Shown piece by piece: positions 52,530 to 63,814 of a stretch of DNA of 64,000 nucleotides. Below the pieces are notes generated by a model. It saw only the letters and a list, made by a program, of their open reading frames with translations, did no database searches and was not told the DNA's origin. The position numbers and the translations under genes were made by a program. The stretch spans positions 30,006,667 to 30,070,666 of the forward strand of contig CM060125.1 in assembly GCA_030522415.1 (NCBI GenBank), given 5' to 3'. The stretch comes from Channallabes apus. Taxonomy: Eukaryota > Chordata > Actinopteri > Siluriformes > Clariidae. The stretch's first letter is position 1. Each line of letters opens with the position of its first letter.

Positions 52530-53293
52530 CAGAGGTGTCGAGTAGTGAAGTAGAAATACTTCGTTACCTTACTTCTTCTTCTTTGTCTTTCGGCTGTTCC
52601 CTTTCAGGGGTCGCCACAGCGAATCATCTGCCTCCATCTTAAGTAGATATTTTGAGTATCTATACTTTACTGGAGTGAATTTGATTGTGGTTGGATTTTT
52701 TATTTATTTTTTTTAATCACTTGGATGAATCCTTCATTCTGACAGTGCAGCTAAGCTCGGATGTACATTTACATTACAATAAAGGTTACTGATGACATGC
52801 CTCTGAAGTTTGACTTTTTGCACCATTAAAATACTTATAGGCAACTAGTTATCATATTTTCTTCTCCATAAAACATGTTAATGCTCAGTAGTACACATTT
52901 ATGGTTCTTTAATGTATTTGCATTGTACTAAAATGCATTCTTTTTCAACTGTCATATACAGTATCCCAAATCACTATGGCTGTTAAAAAATACAACAAAA
53001 AAACAACACATTTTTCTTTTCTTTTTATGAGGTGTTAGTGTACAGTAGTATATGAGGTGTTAGTGTACAGTAGTATACAGGCCCGTGGCACAGCCTAAGC
53101 TTTTATCCTTAATGCTTTTCCCCCTCACGTTACTTTTACTTTTATACTTTAAGTAGTTTTGAAACCAGTACTTTTACACTTTTACTTGAGTAAAAAGCTC
53201 GAGTTGATACTTCAACTTCTAAAGAAGTCTTTTTAAACCCTAGTATCTATACTTCTACTCAAGTAATGAATGTGAATACTTTTGACACCACTG
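52530..53293. mobile_element. Non-autonomous hAT-type transposon
   Basis: Element of 764 bp with inverted termini CAGAGGTGTC and CAGTGGTGTC and a perfect 8-bp duplication TATATTTG at 52522-52529 and 53294-53301. It contains a short piece of another fish repeat (GGGGTCGCCACAGCGAATCA, 52610) and two tandem copies of a 25-bp unit (ATGAGGTGTTAGTGTACAGT..., about 53027-53078). It lies 0.5 kb upstream of trip11. Confidence 0.9.
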
Positions 53294-53399
53294 TATATTT
53301 GAAAAAGAAAATGATGTACGTGCTTGTTTGTTTCTTTAACGTGTCTGTACATTATCCCAGTATCTACTTTTCTGTTGACGTTCTGAGGAAAAAAAAAGT

Positions 53400-53846
53400 A
53401 AGAATATTTACTTCCGGCATCAGTCTTGACGTCACGGCTCCCCGAGCCGTTCTATTGGTCGGTGATTTTTCCCATGATGCCGTGCGCGTGTCCACGTCTC
53501 CTCTGACGCGCGTGTCCGGTGATGGCTGCAGTCGAGCTGGCAGTTCTCGACACAGCGAACCAAAACAAAGCGGAATTCTCTCTCTCTGGAGGCCGGGACA
53601 GGGTGCTCACTGACCCGCCGGGATTTCTGCGGGCTTCCTGTGGATTAATGCCTCTTAATCCGGCACTCTGAGTGGATCGTTTGACATAAATACAGCGTTT
53701 TTGGATGAGCCTCCGTCCTCCACAACGCTGATAAGAGCGAGCTCTGAGCTCACGCGCGCACTGAGGGTGGCTTGGACTCCGCCTGTCCATGTCAACCTCC
53801 ACACAGTGAGAGAGAGAGAGTGTGTGTGTGAGGGAGAGATTGTGCC
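53400..53846 (+). promoter_or_regulatory. trip11 promoter and 5' UTR
   Basis: CpG-rich interval with a full CRE TGACGTCA at 53427-53434 and an inverted CCAAT (ATTGG) at 53454-53458, about 400 bp before the trip11 start codon. The CRE also fits the CREB3-family sites reported for secretory-pathway genes. Confidence 0.6.
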
Positions 53847-53985
53847 ATGGCGTCCTGGTTGGGGGGTCTGGGTTCGGGCCTCGGTCAGTCCCTCGGTCAG
53901 GTCGGAGGAAGTTTATCATCTTTCACCGGACAAATCTCCAGTTTCACTAAAGACATCCTGCTGGAAGGAGCGGAGGAAGTCGGAG
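53847..53985 (+). CDS. trip11: Golgi microtubule-associated protein 210 (TRIP11), first coding exon only
   Basis: GMAP-210 is a long golgin that captures small curved vesicles at the cis-Golgi. The exon encodes [20 protein letters not shown], then [20 protein letters not shown], which is the conserved N-terminal ALPS (amphipathic lipid-packing sensor) region of the family: Ser/Gly/Thr-rich with bulky hydrophobics. The start fits the family and has GCCATGG context. The donor is CGGAG|GTGAGT at 53985, phase 1. No second exon is found in the remaining 10 kb, so the first intron runs past the window and is packed with repeats. It lies directly downstream of golga5 on the same strand. Confidence 0.93.
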
Positions 53986-55861
53986 GTGAGTCCGGCACCT
54001 CAGCCGCCATGTTGGAAAGATGTTTTATTCAGTTTTCTAGCTCCAGTAGCTCGTGTTTCTGACGTGTGTTTTAGCCACGCCCCCTGATGAGGACTGGGCG
54101 GTATCACCGCATCCTGTCAGTATCGTAACTCAGTCATACCGCGGTATTATCAGTAGGACTGAAACATTTAGTTTTTTCCCCCCCAACAATCTGTTTTGTC
54201 AGTCATTTTATTGCAGTAAACATTTTTCTTATTCTCTATTCACACATAACATTGATTTATTTTCCCGTAACATTACTCATTTTTAGTCCTCTTATTTCAC
54301 AGTATCTTCCCAACAGTCTTTTTTTTTTATTTTTATAACGAATGTTTGTCCGTTTTGTTTATAAATATATCTGAACATCTGTTATTTGTCATTAATGTTG
54401 CAAATATTAAAACCTGCCATGAACGATGAAAACTTTTCAGTAACCTTAAAGCTACAGCATTACGAAGCCCTGACACTGGAGACTCCTTCCATAAACCATA
54501 GTTAAGCAGTTGTTTGTTTACAGAAGACCATAGAAATTATACAACTAAATAGAATTCTTAGTCAGCTGCTCCCAGATCAGTGATGAAGATTAAATTAATA
54601 CAACTATTGATACTCCGATAATATCATAACCCGTGATAGAAATATTAATTGAGCAGTGAATTTGAAAATATCCAGACTTTCCTGTTGTACTTTAGTGTTG
54701 AGATTTATTTTTGTCATGTTGAGCTCTGAACTGTGATTTTAAGCAACATGTTCAAAAAAATGTGTGTGATGGTTGAAGCCTTGTGTCCAGCACTGAGTGA
54801 GACCTTTGATCTAGAGCTTCCAGCAGAGCAGAAACAAACGCGCGCACACACACACACACACACACACGCACGCACGGATACAGTGATTTCATGTTCTGTG
54901 TTGATTAACAAATACATCACACACACACACTTCAGGTTCATATAATTGTGCCATGGCTCAGTTAATTAATTTCTTCTAAGTAGTCAGTGTTTAGGTAGCA
55001 GTGTGTGGTCACAACATATGAAGGTCATCACAGGGAGATGAAGATTCTGTTCAGGAGCTGAACTGTTTTTTTTTTTTTTTTTTTTTTTTTGTAAACCATA
55101 TGAATAAAAAAAGGTTTTGTCTGTAAATTTGGTCAGAATCAGTGATATCTTTGCGTCTCGTACATTGGAGGACCAGAAATCAGTCTTAGGAAATATTTTG
55201 TTTCTCTGTAGAAAACGTAAATGAAACTTCGCCAACCCTAAGGTATTTGCCTGAGGTTAAACCTACACCATAAATGAAAGTCTTAAATCGACCACTGGGC
55301 AGAATTTAATGGAACTTTTGCAGTACTTGGATATCTGCCTGAAGTTTAACCTGCACTATTAGTGAATTAAAAATGTTGAGAAAAAGTGTCGATATTATGA
55401 ACAGTTATGTGACGGATTTAATAATCTATTTTAAAATAATCTACTAATGCGCTACTTGCTCTATGTAAACAAATACCTGCCCCAATAGATTAATTAGAAA
55501 AGCTAAACTGAATCTTTTTACTGGGTTCATATTTTAGATTCATAGATTAATTCATATTTTCACTTATGAATTAACAGCGCTGAAGTGGTATAAGTGAATT
55601 TTAACACACTAGAGTTGTTTTAAGACAAAACTTCATCTTTATCTGATCTACTTTTTCCATTTCTCATCTGTGATTCTCTCTCCGATTACCGAACAGGGAG
55701 TGTATTTGTCTGATGATGAAAGAAGGACAACTTCGTGTAAACAAGGCATCAGAGACTCAGCCTTACAGAATGTCATTTCTTTGTATTAATAAGTTAGACA
55801 GAGAGTTCTGCTGTACAGAAACACACACAGACACGTACGTGGACTTCAACCTCAAATAATA

Positions 55862-56430
55862 ATAATATTCAATTTTATTCAATTCAATTTTATTTGTATA
55901 GCGCTTTTAACAATTGACATTGTCTCAAAACAGCTTTACACAATTAAAAGAATTATTTAAGTTTGTGTGGAATGTGAATGTGTATGAATCAAAATGGTCA
56001 GATAGTCCCTGGTGAGCAAGCCGCGAAACAGATAGCAGGAAATGATCTGCATTTATACAGTGTGTTAGGTGGCAGCAGTTCAGCTATAATAGTTGATGTT
56101 AATTGATGTTAAAATGGAGTCCAGGTAGTTATTGGAGACTCAGACTTGTAGAAAGTTCCAGTCCTGAACTATCAAATTGTCAAGTCCTCAGAGAAACAGC
56201 TGCTGACACCAGTCGAGGCCAGAACCGTCTTCTAAGTAGAGAGAATCATCCCCAGACACCAGACGCATCCCAAAGAGACACACGGGGCATCCATGCGACG
56301 AGACCTCCAACCAGAAACGGGGCACCAGGATGGATCAGACAGGTCCGGAGGACAGAGGGAGTCTGGATCACTGGCAGCTCAGGAACCACATGTGTAGCTC
56401 GACAGAGAGAGAGAGTGATATCCCTGATTA
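55862..56430 (-). repeat. L2-tail/SINE-like repeat, minus orientation
   Basis: Begins with the inverted tail (ATTTTATTTGTATAGCGCTT, ACATTGTCTCAAAACAGCTT) and continues to about GTGTAGCTCGACAGAGAGAG. It is the same family as 51160-51412, but longer. Between trip11 exon 1 and here (53986-55861) I see only AT-rich intron and a CA tract at 54842-54870. Confidence 0.7.
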
Positions 56431-56584
56431 CATTAAAGATCAGCAGATTATTTTTAGCTTTAACCTTTTAACTCTTTCTACAAACGACGTCATGTCAGTG
56501 ACACTGTGTGGAACTCCAGCCGTCTGTGTGATTTATGAGTCAGTATGAGAATATCTTGATATCATTGAGGTTGTGGTCAGATCC

Positions 56585-56621
<37 letters not shown>

Positions 56622-57002
56622 AAAGCCACGTGCATCAGCAGCAATTCTTTCTCTAACAGGGTCAAATGTTAAACCTGATGAGAGAAATTCCACATATTTT
56701 TGTTAAAAACTGATTTCAGTAAAATGTGACTGTCTAAAATTCCTGGTGAAAAAATCCTCGAACTCTTCTTCATCCAGAGAGCACGTCATCTCACATCTGT
56801 GATATTTTCAGCATGCTTTTCTACTTGCTTTTTAAATCACATGGAAGCCAATCGTACTTGCACAAGCGTAGAGATGATCACAGAACTTTTGTGTTGCGAA
56901 CAGGAAGCACGTCTGTGTAAGAAACAACTTCCAGCCAGAACACGTTTTGCTTTTCCGCAGGTTTGCTGACTCAGACCAAGATCATTACTTCTAGTTTATT
57001 CT

Positions 57003-58055
57003 CAGGACCAGTACCTACAGAACCGGTATGTACCGGACCGAAACAGAACGCGAATTTCGGTGCCTCATTTCGGTGCCACTTAAATGCCCGAACTGTCGAT
57101 TGAAATATTTGTTCTCTAGATTCATATATTTTTGTAGATTAATCGTTTATTAGATTAAATAAAAAAATTAAAAGCACAATTCATCCGGAAATGAGAGACC
57201 ATCCGAGATGCGCGTGAATGCAGTAACTAACGCTACACTCGCTCTGACAGCAGCAGGCGGTCTACCGATAGCTTAGCATGCTAAATTAAACAACTCTCGT
57301 TAAAATGCCTAAAACTAAACGGTCGAAAGTGTGGCTGTATTTCACAAGAAAGGATTCCGGCACCGCGACGTGCAGCGAATGTCTTACAGCAGTTGGGTGT
57401 AAAGGCGGAAACACGTCAAATCTAATGAAACATTCGAGGGCAGACGGAATAAAGTTAAAAGCAGAGGGAGGCACCGTGTTTAACAGCTTGTGGACAACAG
57501 CTAGCGCTATCAGTGTGGACGACCCTCAGTCCCAGTCACACCAACTGTAGCAAAAAGGAGTCACTGATTATGATGACGTCAGCAGACTTTCCGCAGGTTA
57601 GTAGTAGGATAATGTAATGTTAATAGCAAAATGCAAATCTTGCATTCATGCTAACAAATAGTCAAACGATTTGTAAAAAACTAATGTAACATGGATTCTG
57701 TTTATAATTATGGCTTTCCAGCTAGTACTAGTAGCACTACAACAGTGACCCCATTTACTATTGTAAAGAAGGCTATACATGTCCTGTGCAGGGCAATAAG
57801 TCAGGAAAGGTGTCGTATTTTGCCAGAAAAGGCAAATATGGTGAAATTTCTGCAAAAGAATTGCTAAAATTTTAAGCTTACATATTCATATATACTTTAA
57901 ACTTTTAATATATTGTTAAATTTTAAGCATAAAATTTTTTGTTCAATAAAAATTCATTCTTGAGTCATCCACTATAATTTTTTGGCTTAAAAGTATCGGT
58001 TCAGGCACCGTTTTGGCACCGGTATCGAAAAAAACCCAATCGATACCCAACCCTA
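57003..58055 (+). mobile_element. hAT-type remnant with BED zinc-finger fragment
   Basis: The right end, read inward, is AGGGTTGGGTATCGATTGGG, a common fish hAT terminus. The left end (CCTACAGAACCGGTATGTAC) looks truncated and no duplication is seen. Inside is the N-terminal piece of a hAT transposase. Confidence 0.75.
57305..57550 (+). pseudogene. hAT transposase N-terminal (BED zinc finger) fragment
   Basis: An 81-codon frame beginning MPKTKRSKVWLYFTRKDSG, with a BED-finger layout: aromatic WLYF, C-x2-C (ATCSECLTAV) and a LMKH helix. The second zinc-binding His is replaced by Asp (KHSRADG where H-x4-H is expected). The reading frame stops shortly after, with no catalytic domain downstream. 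Confidence 0.75.
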
Positions 58056-58790
58056 ATTATTATATTTATTAATTTTACATTATTAACAAAATCATAACTA
58101 CACATTTACTACAAACAGTACCTGAAAAGTAACAAAGGAAGAAAAAGAAAAAAAACCCACCAAAACTAACAATTAAATGATTGCGCACATACACTTAAAA
58201 ATAAATAAATAAAACTTAAAAAATAAATAACTAAGCTGCCAGGGGGGTACAGTAAATGTACAACATGCATCAGTAAATTATAAATTGTTAAATATGAACA
58301 GTATTCCTGTCTTTGTCATTATTTCAGGCAAGAAACGGACCCCAAATATCTAAAAACTTATCCAAGGATTTGGATCGCGTGTACCTTAATTTTTCCATCC
58401 GGATAATAGACGCCATTTCCAAAATCCACCTTTGAAAAGATAGCGGAGAGTGAGATTTCCAGTCTGTTAAAATTAGCCTTTTGGCGATGGTCATACCAAG
58501 CATCAGAGATTCCTGTAAGGCTTTAGGTAGATGCAGCGTTGATTCTGAACAACCAAAGATTGCTAGTTCAGCATGAGGACTAATATTTTTGCCATATCCT
58601 CCTGAGACCCGAAAGGAAAAAAAAACTTTTAATTTTTTTAAATACAATACAAGTCTGTGAGATATCAGAAACATGTCTCACAGATTTTTTTGTCACAACT
58701 GTCATAGTTATAACATGTCCCTTGTAATGGACACTGGGTCTTGCTTTGTCAATAGACGTACAATGAATTTTAGTTCTATTTAGTAATATA

Positions 58791-60160
58791 CACGTCCTTC
58801 TCAAAAAATTAGCATATTGTGATAAAGTTCATTATTTTCTGTAATGTACTGATAAACATTAGACTTTCATATATTTTAGATTCATTACACACAACTGAAG
58901 TAGTTCAAGCCTTTTATTCTTTTAATATTGATGATTGTGGCATACAGCTCATGAAAACCTCAAAAAAATAGCATATCATGAAAAGGTTCTCTAAACGAGC
59001 TATTAACCTAATCATCTGAATCAACTAATTAACTCTAAACACCTGCAAAAGATTCCTGAGGCTTTTAAAAACTCCCAGCCTGGTTCATTACTCAAAATTT
59101 ACCCGATCATGGGTAAGACTGCCGACCTGACTGCTGTCCAGAAGGCCATCATTGACACCCTCAAGCAAGAGGGTAAGACACAGAAAGACATTTCTGAACG
59201 AATAGGCTGTTCCCAGAGTGCTGTATCAAGGCACCTCAGTGGGAAGTCTGTGGGAAGGAAAAAGTGCGGCAGAAAACGCTGCACAACGAGAAGAGGTGAC
59301 CGGGCCCTGAGGAAGATTGTGGAGCAGGACCGATTCCAGACCTTGGGGGACCTGCGGAAGCAGTGGACTGAGTCTGGAGTAGAAACATCCAGAGCCACCA
59401 TGTACAGGCGTGTGCAGGAAATGGGCTACAGGTTGCAAATTTTGCATGTCATTGGGAAATCAAGGTGCCAGAGTCTGGAGGAAGACTGGGGAGAGGGAAA
59501 TGCCAAAATGCCTGAAGTCCAGTGTCAAGTACCCACAGTCAGTGATGGTCTGGGGTGCCATGTCAGCTGCTGGTGTTGGTCCACTGTGTTTTATCAAGGG
59601 CAGGGTCAATGCAGCTAACTATCAGGAGATTTTGGAGCACTTCATGCTTCCATCTGCTGAAAAGCTTTATGGAGATGAAGATTTCATTTTTCAGCACAAC
59701 CTGGCACCTGCTCACAGTGCCAAAACCACTGGTAAATGGTTTACTGACCATGGTATTACTGTGCTCAATTGGCCTGCCAACTCTCCTGACCTGAACCCCA
59801 TAGAGAATCTGTGGGATATTGTGAAGAGAAAGTTGAGAGACACAAGATACAAGAATCTGTAAAAGGATTCCCGACCAACTATTGAGTGCAGAACTGAACA
59901 TAATTATTTGAAGGTTGACTTTTTTTGTATTAAAAACACTTTTCTTTTATTGGTCGGATGAAATATGCTAATTTTTTGAGATAGGGATTTTGGGTTTTCA
60001 TGAGCTGTATGCCACAATCATCAATATTAAAACAATAAAAGGCTTGAACTACTTCAGTTGTGTGTAATGAATCTAAAATATATGAAAGTCTAATGTTTAT
60101 CAGTACATTACAGAAAATAATGAACTTTATCACAATATGCTAATTTTTTGAGAAGAAAAA
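58791..60160 (+). mobile_element. Tc1-like transposon, defective
   Basis: Long terminal inverted repeats (about 200 bp: CTTCTCAAAAAATTAGCATA at 58797 and its reverse complement at about 60135) with the inner repeat GGCATACAGCTCATGAAAAC on both sides. TA at 58789-58790 marks the left edge; the right edge is blurred. It encloses a broken transposase. Confidence 0.9.
59109..59862 (+). pseudogene. Broken Tc1 transposase
   Basis: The N-terminal half is good: MGKTADLTAVQKAIIDTLKQ, a paired-like helix-turn-helix (SERIGCSQSAVSRHLSGKSV) and a GRKKCGRKR AT-hook-like stretch up to QEMGYR. An internal deletion of about 40 codons at about 59440 then removes the first catalytic Asp block and shifts frame. 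The catalytic domain resumes as SVMVWGAMSAAGVGPLCFIK, with the second catalytic Asp replaced by Asn (HNLAPAH) and the final Glu kept (NPIENLW). The C-terminus stops early at 59862. It cannot be an active enzyme. Confidence 0.9.
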
Positions 60161-60561
60161 TAAGAATTATATAATTATTATATCATATAATAAGTAATAT
60201 AGTTGGAAGCAACAATGAGCGGGCATAAGCACCCTGCGCCATCACCACCCAGGCAAAGCTATGATGTCACTCAGTATGATGTTCTACAGAAGGGTCTTAA
60301 CCTCTTTTCGGTGTATGTTTAAGGCATCAGCACAGCTGAGCAGTTTGAGCTATCAAAAATTTGCATCCTCAATGTCTTTAGATCACATAGGCCCGGTTCG
60401 GTGTCGATTGCATAATTCCTTAGGAAGAGTGTATTGAATTCCTTTGGGTGTGAAATTTGTTTAGCTCAATGTGCTGTCATTCGTGCAAGTGTGTATGAGC
60501 TATGCAGCAAAATCTCGTGTGAGCGTCCCGAGCCACGCCCGGGCCCAGACTTTCTGCCATC

Positions 60562-61460
60562 CTAATGGCAGCAGATTTCAATGTCTGCCAATTTTTTATA
60601 TGTTATTGAGCATGTTGCTAGCGCCAATAAGCCCAAAATGGAAAAACCATAGAGCTCTTCACACACTATGATGACACAGTGCTTCGGCCCTAATAAGATA
60701 CATACAGTATGTATACAAAAAATCTGCTCTTTTGCCAGTTTCCCAGAGGCCTTAGTGGTCTGATCTGTACTGGATCCAACTGTTTTTGTGGCAGGAAGAT
60801 CAAAGCAACATAGGATGGTGCGGACAGTCCGTTTCCTTGTGGAGCTTGACATCGGATAGAGACTGATCATTTGGTCCACTCCGCCCATGTTTTTATTAAA
60901 CTCTGTTACAACAACAGGTATAGATGCCGGAACATGGCACTTGTCTTTTGTTAACCATCTTGGGCAGATATCCTGAGGCTCTATTCCATGGATGGAAGAT
61001 GCCAAAGGACCTTTCTTGTTGTCCAGCCATTTTGTTAAAGCAATCTCTGAGTGTTTCCTGACTATCATCTCTGATGCGCCTCTCTCCGGTTCATTGTCAC
61101 TGGACATATTACTTACAGATATAAAAAACGATGAAGATTACTTTAAGCGACCCAGCACTTTGATATAGGTGAAATACCGGTGTAGGTACACTGTAGGTGG
61201 GATCCTCCTGGTAGTGACCCTGACATGCATGGTAGTGACCTAACAACAGCATTTCTTTCAATCCCCACCTGCTTGTCTTGAAATGTGTTTTGACTCCTGT
61301 AGACTTCAAAATAAAGCACCAAACCAGTGGGACTGGTAAACACAAAGGCCATGCGACCTGTGAGATTTGGTTTCCCAGGCTCACATTGGCGCACAGGACA
61401 CTGGCCTGTAAAAGGCATCATTTGCTCATCGTTGCCAGCTTTGAGGGACCTTGATCAATT
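60562..61460 (-). pseudogene. piggyBac-type transposase relic
   Basis: Minus-strand frames carry [36 protein letters not shown], then, after a shift, RWLTKDKCHVPASIPVVVTE and FNKNMGGVDQMISLYP. These are the DDE blocks of piggyBac transposases, with the first (DEQM) and third (GGVD) Asp present. Around the second, one frame reads LHRYFT where D-R-F-F-T is usual, so that Asp looks lost. Frameshifts separate the blocks, and most of the N-terminus is unrecognisable. Confidence 0.8.
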
Positions 61461-61503
61461 GAGGTAGCCTTGTTGACTGTTGGTTTCTGTTTAAAAGAGA
61501 CCA

Positions 61504-61870
61504 AGGGGCCTCCGAGTGGCGCAGTGGTAAAGTTCTCGGCCCATCACCCGGAGATCGCTGGTTTGATCCCCGGGTGATGCTGTTTCCTCTCACAGCCGGA
61601 GGTCTAGAGAGAGCTGATTGGCTGAGCTCTCTCAGAGGGGAGTGATGATAGGTACTTAGTGCCCCTATTGGTGCGTGAGCAAGCAGTTTGAAAAGATGCG
61701 GTCGGCTGGCATCTCACAGTTCGGAGGAAACACGTGATGGTCTTTGGCCCTCCTGGCTGAATTGTAGTAGTAGCCTTAATGTGGGAGCCCCCTAGTGACT
61801 GGGAGGAATTGGACACGACTAAGATTGGGGAGAAAATCTGGAAAAGAATAATAAAATAATAATAATAAAA
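61504..61870 (+). repeat. tRNA-derived SINE inside the piggyBac relic
   Basis: Head GGCCTCCGAGTGGCGCAGTG with B-box TGGTTTGATCCCC, a body with GAGCTCTCTCAGAGGGGAGT and CACAGTTCGGAGGAAACACG, and an end GGAGAAAATCTGGAAAAG followed by an AAT-rich tail. The leucine/serine-tRNA-like head lacks a proper cloverleaf. Confidence 0.85.
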
Positions 61871-62783
61871 AAGACTTCCAAAGAACATCCTCTTTTTTCT
61901 GGTCATCCAGGATGGCAAAGTCATTTGATGGACTGGCGAAGTTTAAAAAATCTGTCCCTGGTTACCGCATTGGCAGTAATGGTCTTTCTGTAATGGCATT
62001 GTCTTTCCTGCCCAATACATATGAAGCTTAGTGTATTTGAGGGAAAGGGTTGAAAATTGGATAAAGCAAGTCCCACTGTCCCCTACAAAGGACATGGAGT
62101 AAAATGTGCATTTTAAAATCTTCACAAATAAAAAACAATATCATAAGAAAAAATAACTACATGCTGTATTTAAAAATTTTAGCACTTAAACCTCATACTG
62201 CCATAGAATGTGCTTTCTGCAATCGCCACCAATTTAGAAAGATAGAACATGTGATCTGTTGGCCACACCCCCATTTGTGTGACACCAATAGAAAGCCCCA
62301 TATGTACTCTTTACAGTACATTTGGATACAAACACACTGCATGCATGGTGTTTGAAATAAAGACCATAGTATCATTTCCCCCACAGAGGCCAAAAATGAA
62401 TTGCTGGGTCTGAGGAGGTGTAAGTATTTCTTGTAGTTGGGAGTAGGTCTGCATTTACGAGCATTCAACAGTTTTACGACCTTTAACATAAACCACTATA
62501 GGATGTGTTTATTGAAAGTGCAGCTTGTGTCGAGGTAAGAGAAAGTAGTAACATTCTGTTCTCACGCACACAGAATATCATGAAACACACTAAAAATCAA
62601 ATATTCCCTACAGGAGGTTAAGCTTTGGAAAACCAAGAAAAAATGTCTGGCCAATATCCTGTAAGTGTATGACAATGCCAGAAAGTGTGTGACAAGGTAC
62701 CCTCTGAAATTTTACACCTGTCACATTGAGGTGAAACACATTGATAAATCTTGTGCAGTTTAGACTTAGAGTAGTGAAGACGG

Positions 62784-63814
62784 TAGGGCTGCACGATATA
62801 TCGAAAAAATATCGTTATCGCGATAATGGCATATCCATATCGCGAAGAGTTGCGATAAATACTTTATTTGCCAAGCATTTGTGTGTCCAAATTTGACCAA
62901 TCAGATGGGCCCTTACTATGTTTATACCCGCTTATATCTAACCCCGGATGATCAGAAGACTTGGCGATTAGCCGTTAGCCGCGATTAGCCGTTAGCCCTT
63001 TATAGACGGTAAACCCAAACGCGGAAGCAAGCGAGTAGGCAGGATAACCACGCAAATTAGTTTAAGGACTCTCACAGAAGGGGAGCAAGGGAAAAACACA
63101 CATTTAACCCGCGTCCTATAAACACACACTCGAATCAGAAAGTAAAGAATCTGAACCGACATGCGTGAACTCAGTGACTAAGGTCTATGCGGTGGTTTGT
63201 TTACTCCTCTTATACTTCCGGGTTCGCACCCGCATTACTTCCGGGTCCTAGTGCCGGTCGCGGAGCGAGTGTGTGTGTGTGTGTGTGTGTGTGCGTGTGT
63301 GTGTGACAAATAGTATTTTTTTTAATTTAATTTTTGTTTAATAATATTTATTTTTATTAAAAAAAAACACAGGTAAGCCAAAGAGAATATTTAGTTTAAA
63401 AGATGCTCTTGTTTTAAGACACTATTGATGAGTGTATGGTTACATGTAAATAAACAGTAATGTTTGAAAGTAATTCATATTGTGTTGGCAGGTTTATAGT
63501 AACAGCAAACCAGAAGTCAGAATATCTGCTGAGGGGTTTAAGTCATTCATAGTGTTTTGAAGTCTAAATATTTGCAACTTCCTTGACATATAGTTTCTTT
63601 TTAGCCTGAATTAGATTTAATTACATCAGACGAATATCTATTACCTGTTTATTTTAGTATCATCATTACATATAAATAAATAATAAAAAAATAGGCAATA
63701 ATAATAAAAAAATGCATTTCTCTAGGGAAATGTTATATCGCAAGAAATATCGTTATCGCAGTATTCAACAACAATATCGCATATCACATATTTTCCTAAT
63801 ATCGTGCAGCTCTA
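62784..63814. mobile_element. hAT-type transposon (copy B), inserted in the L1
   Basis: 1031 bp, termini TAGGGCTGCACGATAT and, inverted, TAGAGCTGCACGATAT. Perfect 8-bp duplication GAAGACGG at 62776-62783 and 63815-63822. It is nearly identical to copy A (29651-32172) but lacks its nested TTAA insert and TA array. If one duplication copy and the element are taken away, the flanking L1 frame reads on. Confidence 0.93.

Larger units (their letters stand above)
58598..62617 (-). mobile_element. piggyBac-like element inserted in the L1
   Basis: Termini CCTCCTGAGACCC (left) and, inverted, CCTCCTGTAGGGA (right), with TTAA at 62618-62621; the left flank reads ATAT, so that TTAA is mutated or the boundary is off by a few bases. 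Without the Tc1 and SINE insertions it would be about 2.3 kb, normal for piggyBac. It carries a minus-strand transposase relic. Confidence 0.75.

Noticed and set aside
61604..61924. 106-codon minus-strand frame
   Set aside because: It reads through a SINE body and its AAT-rich tail.
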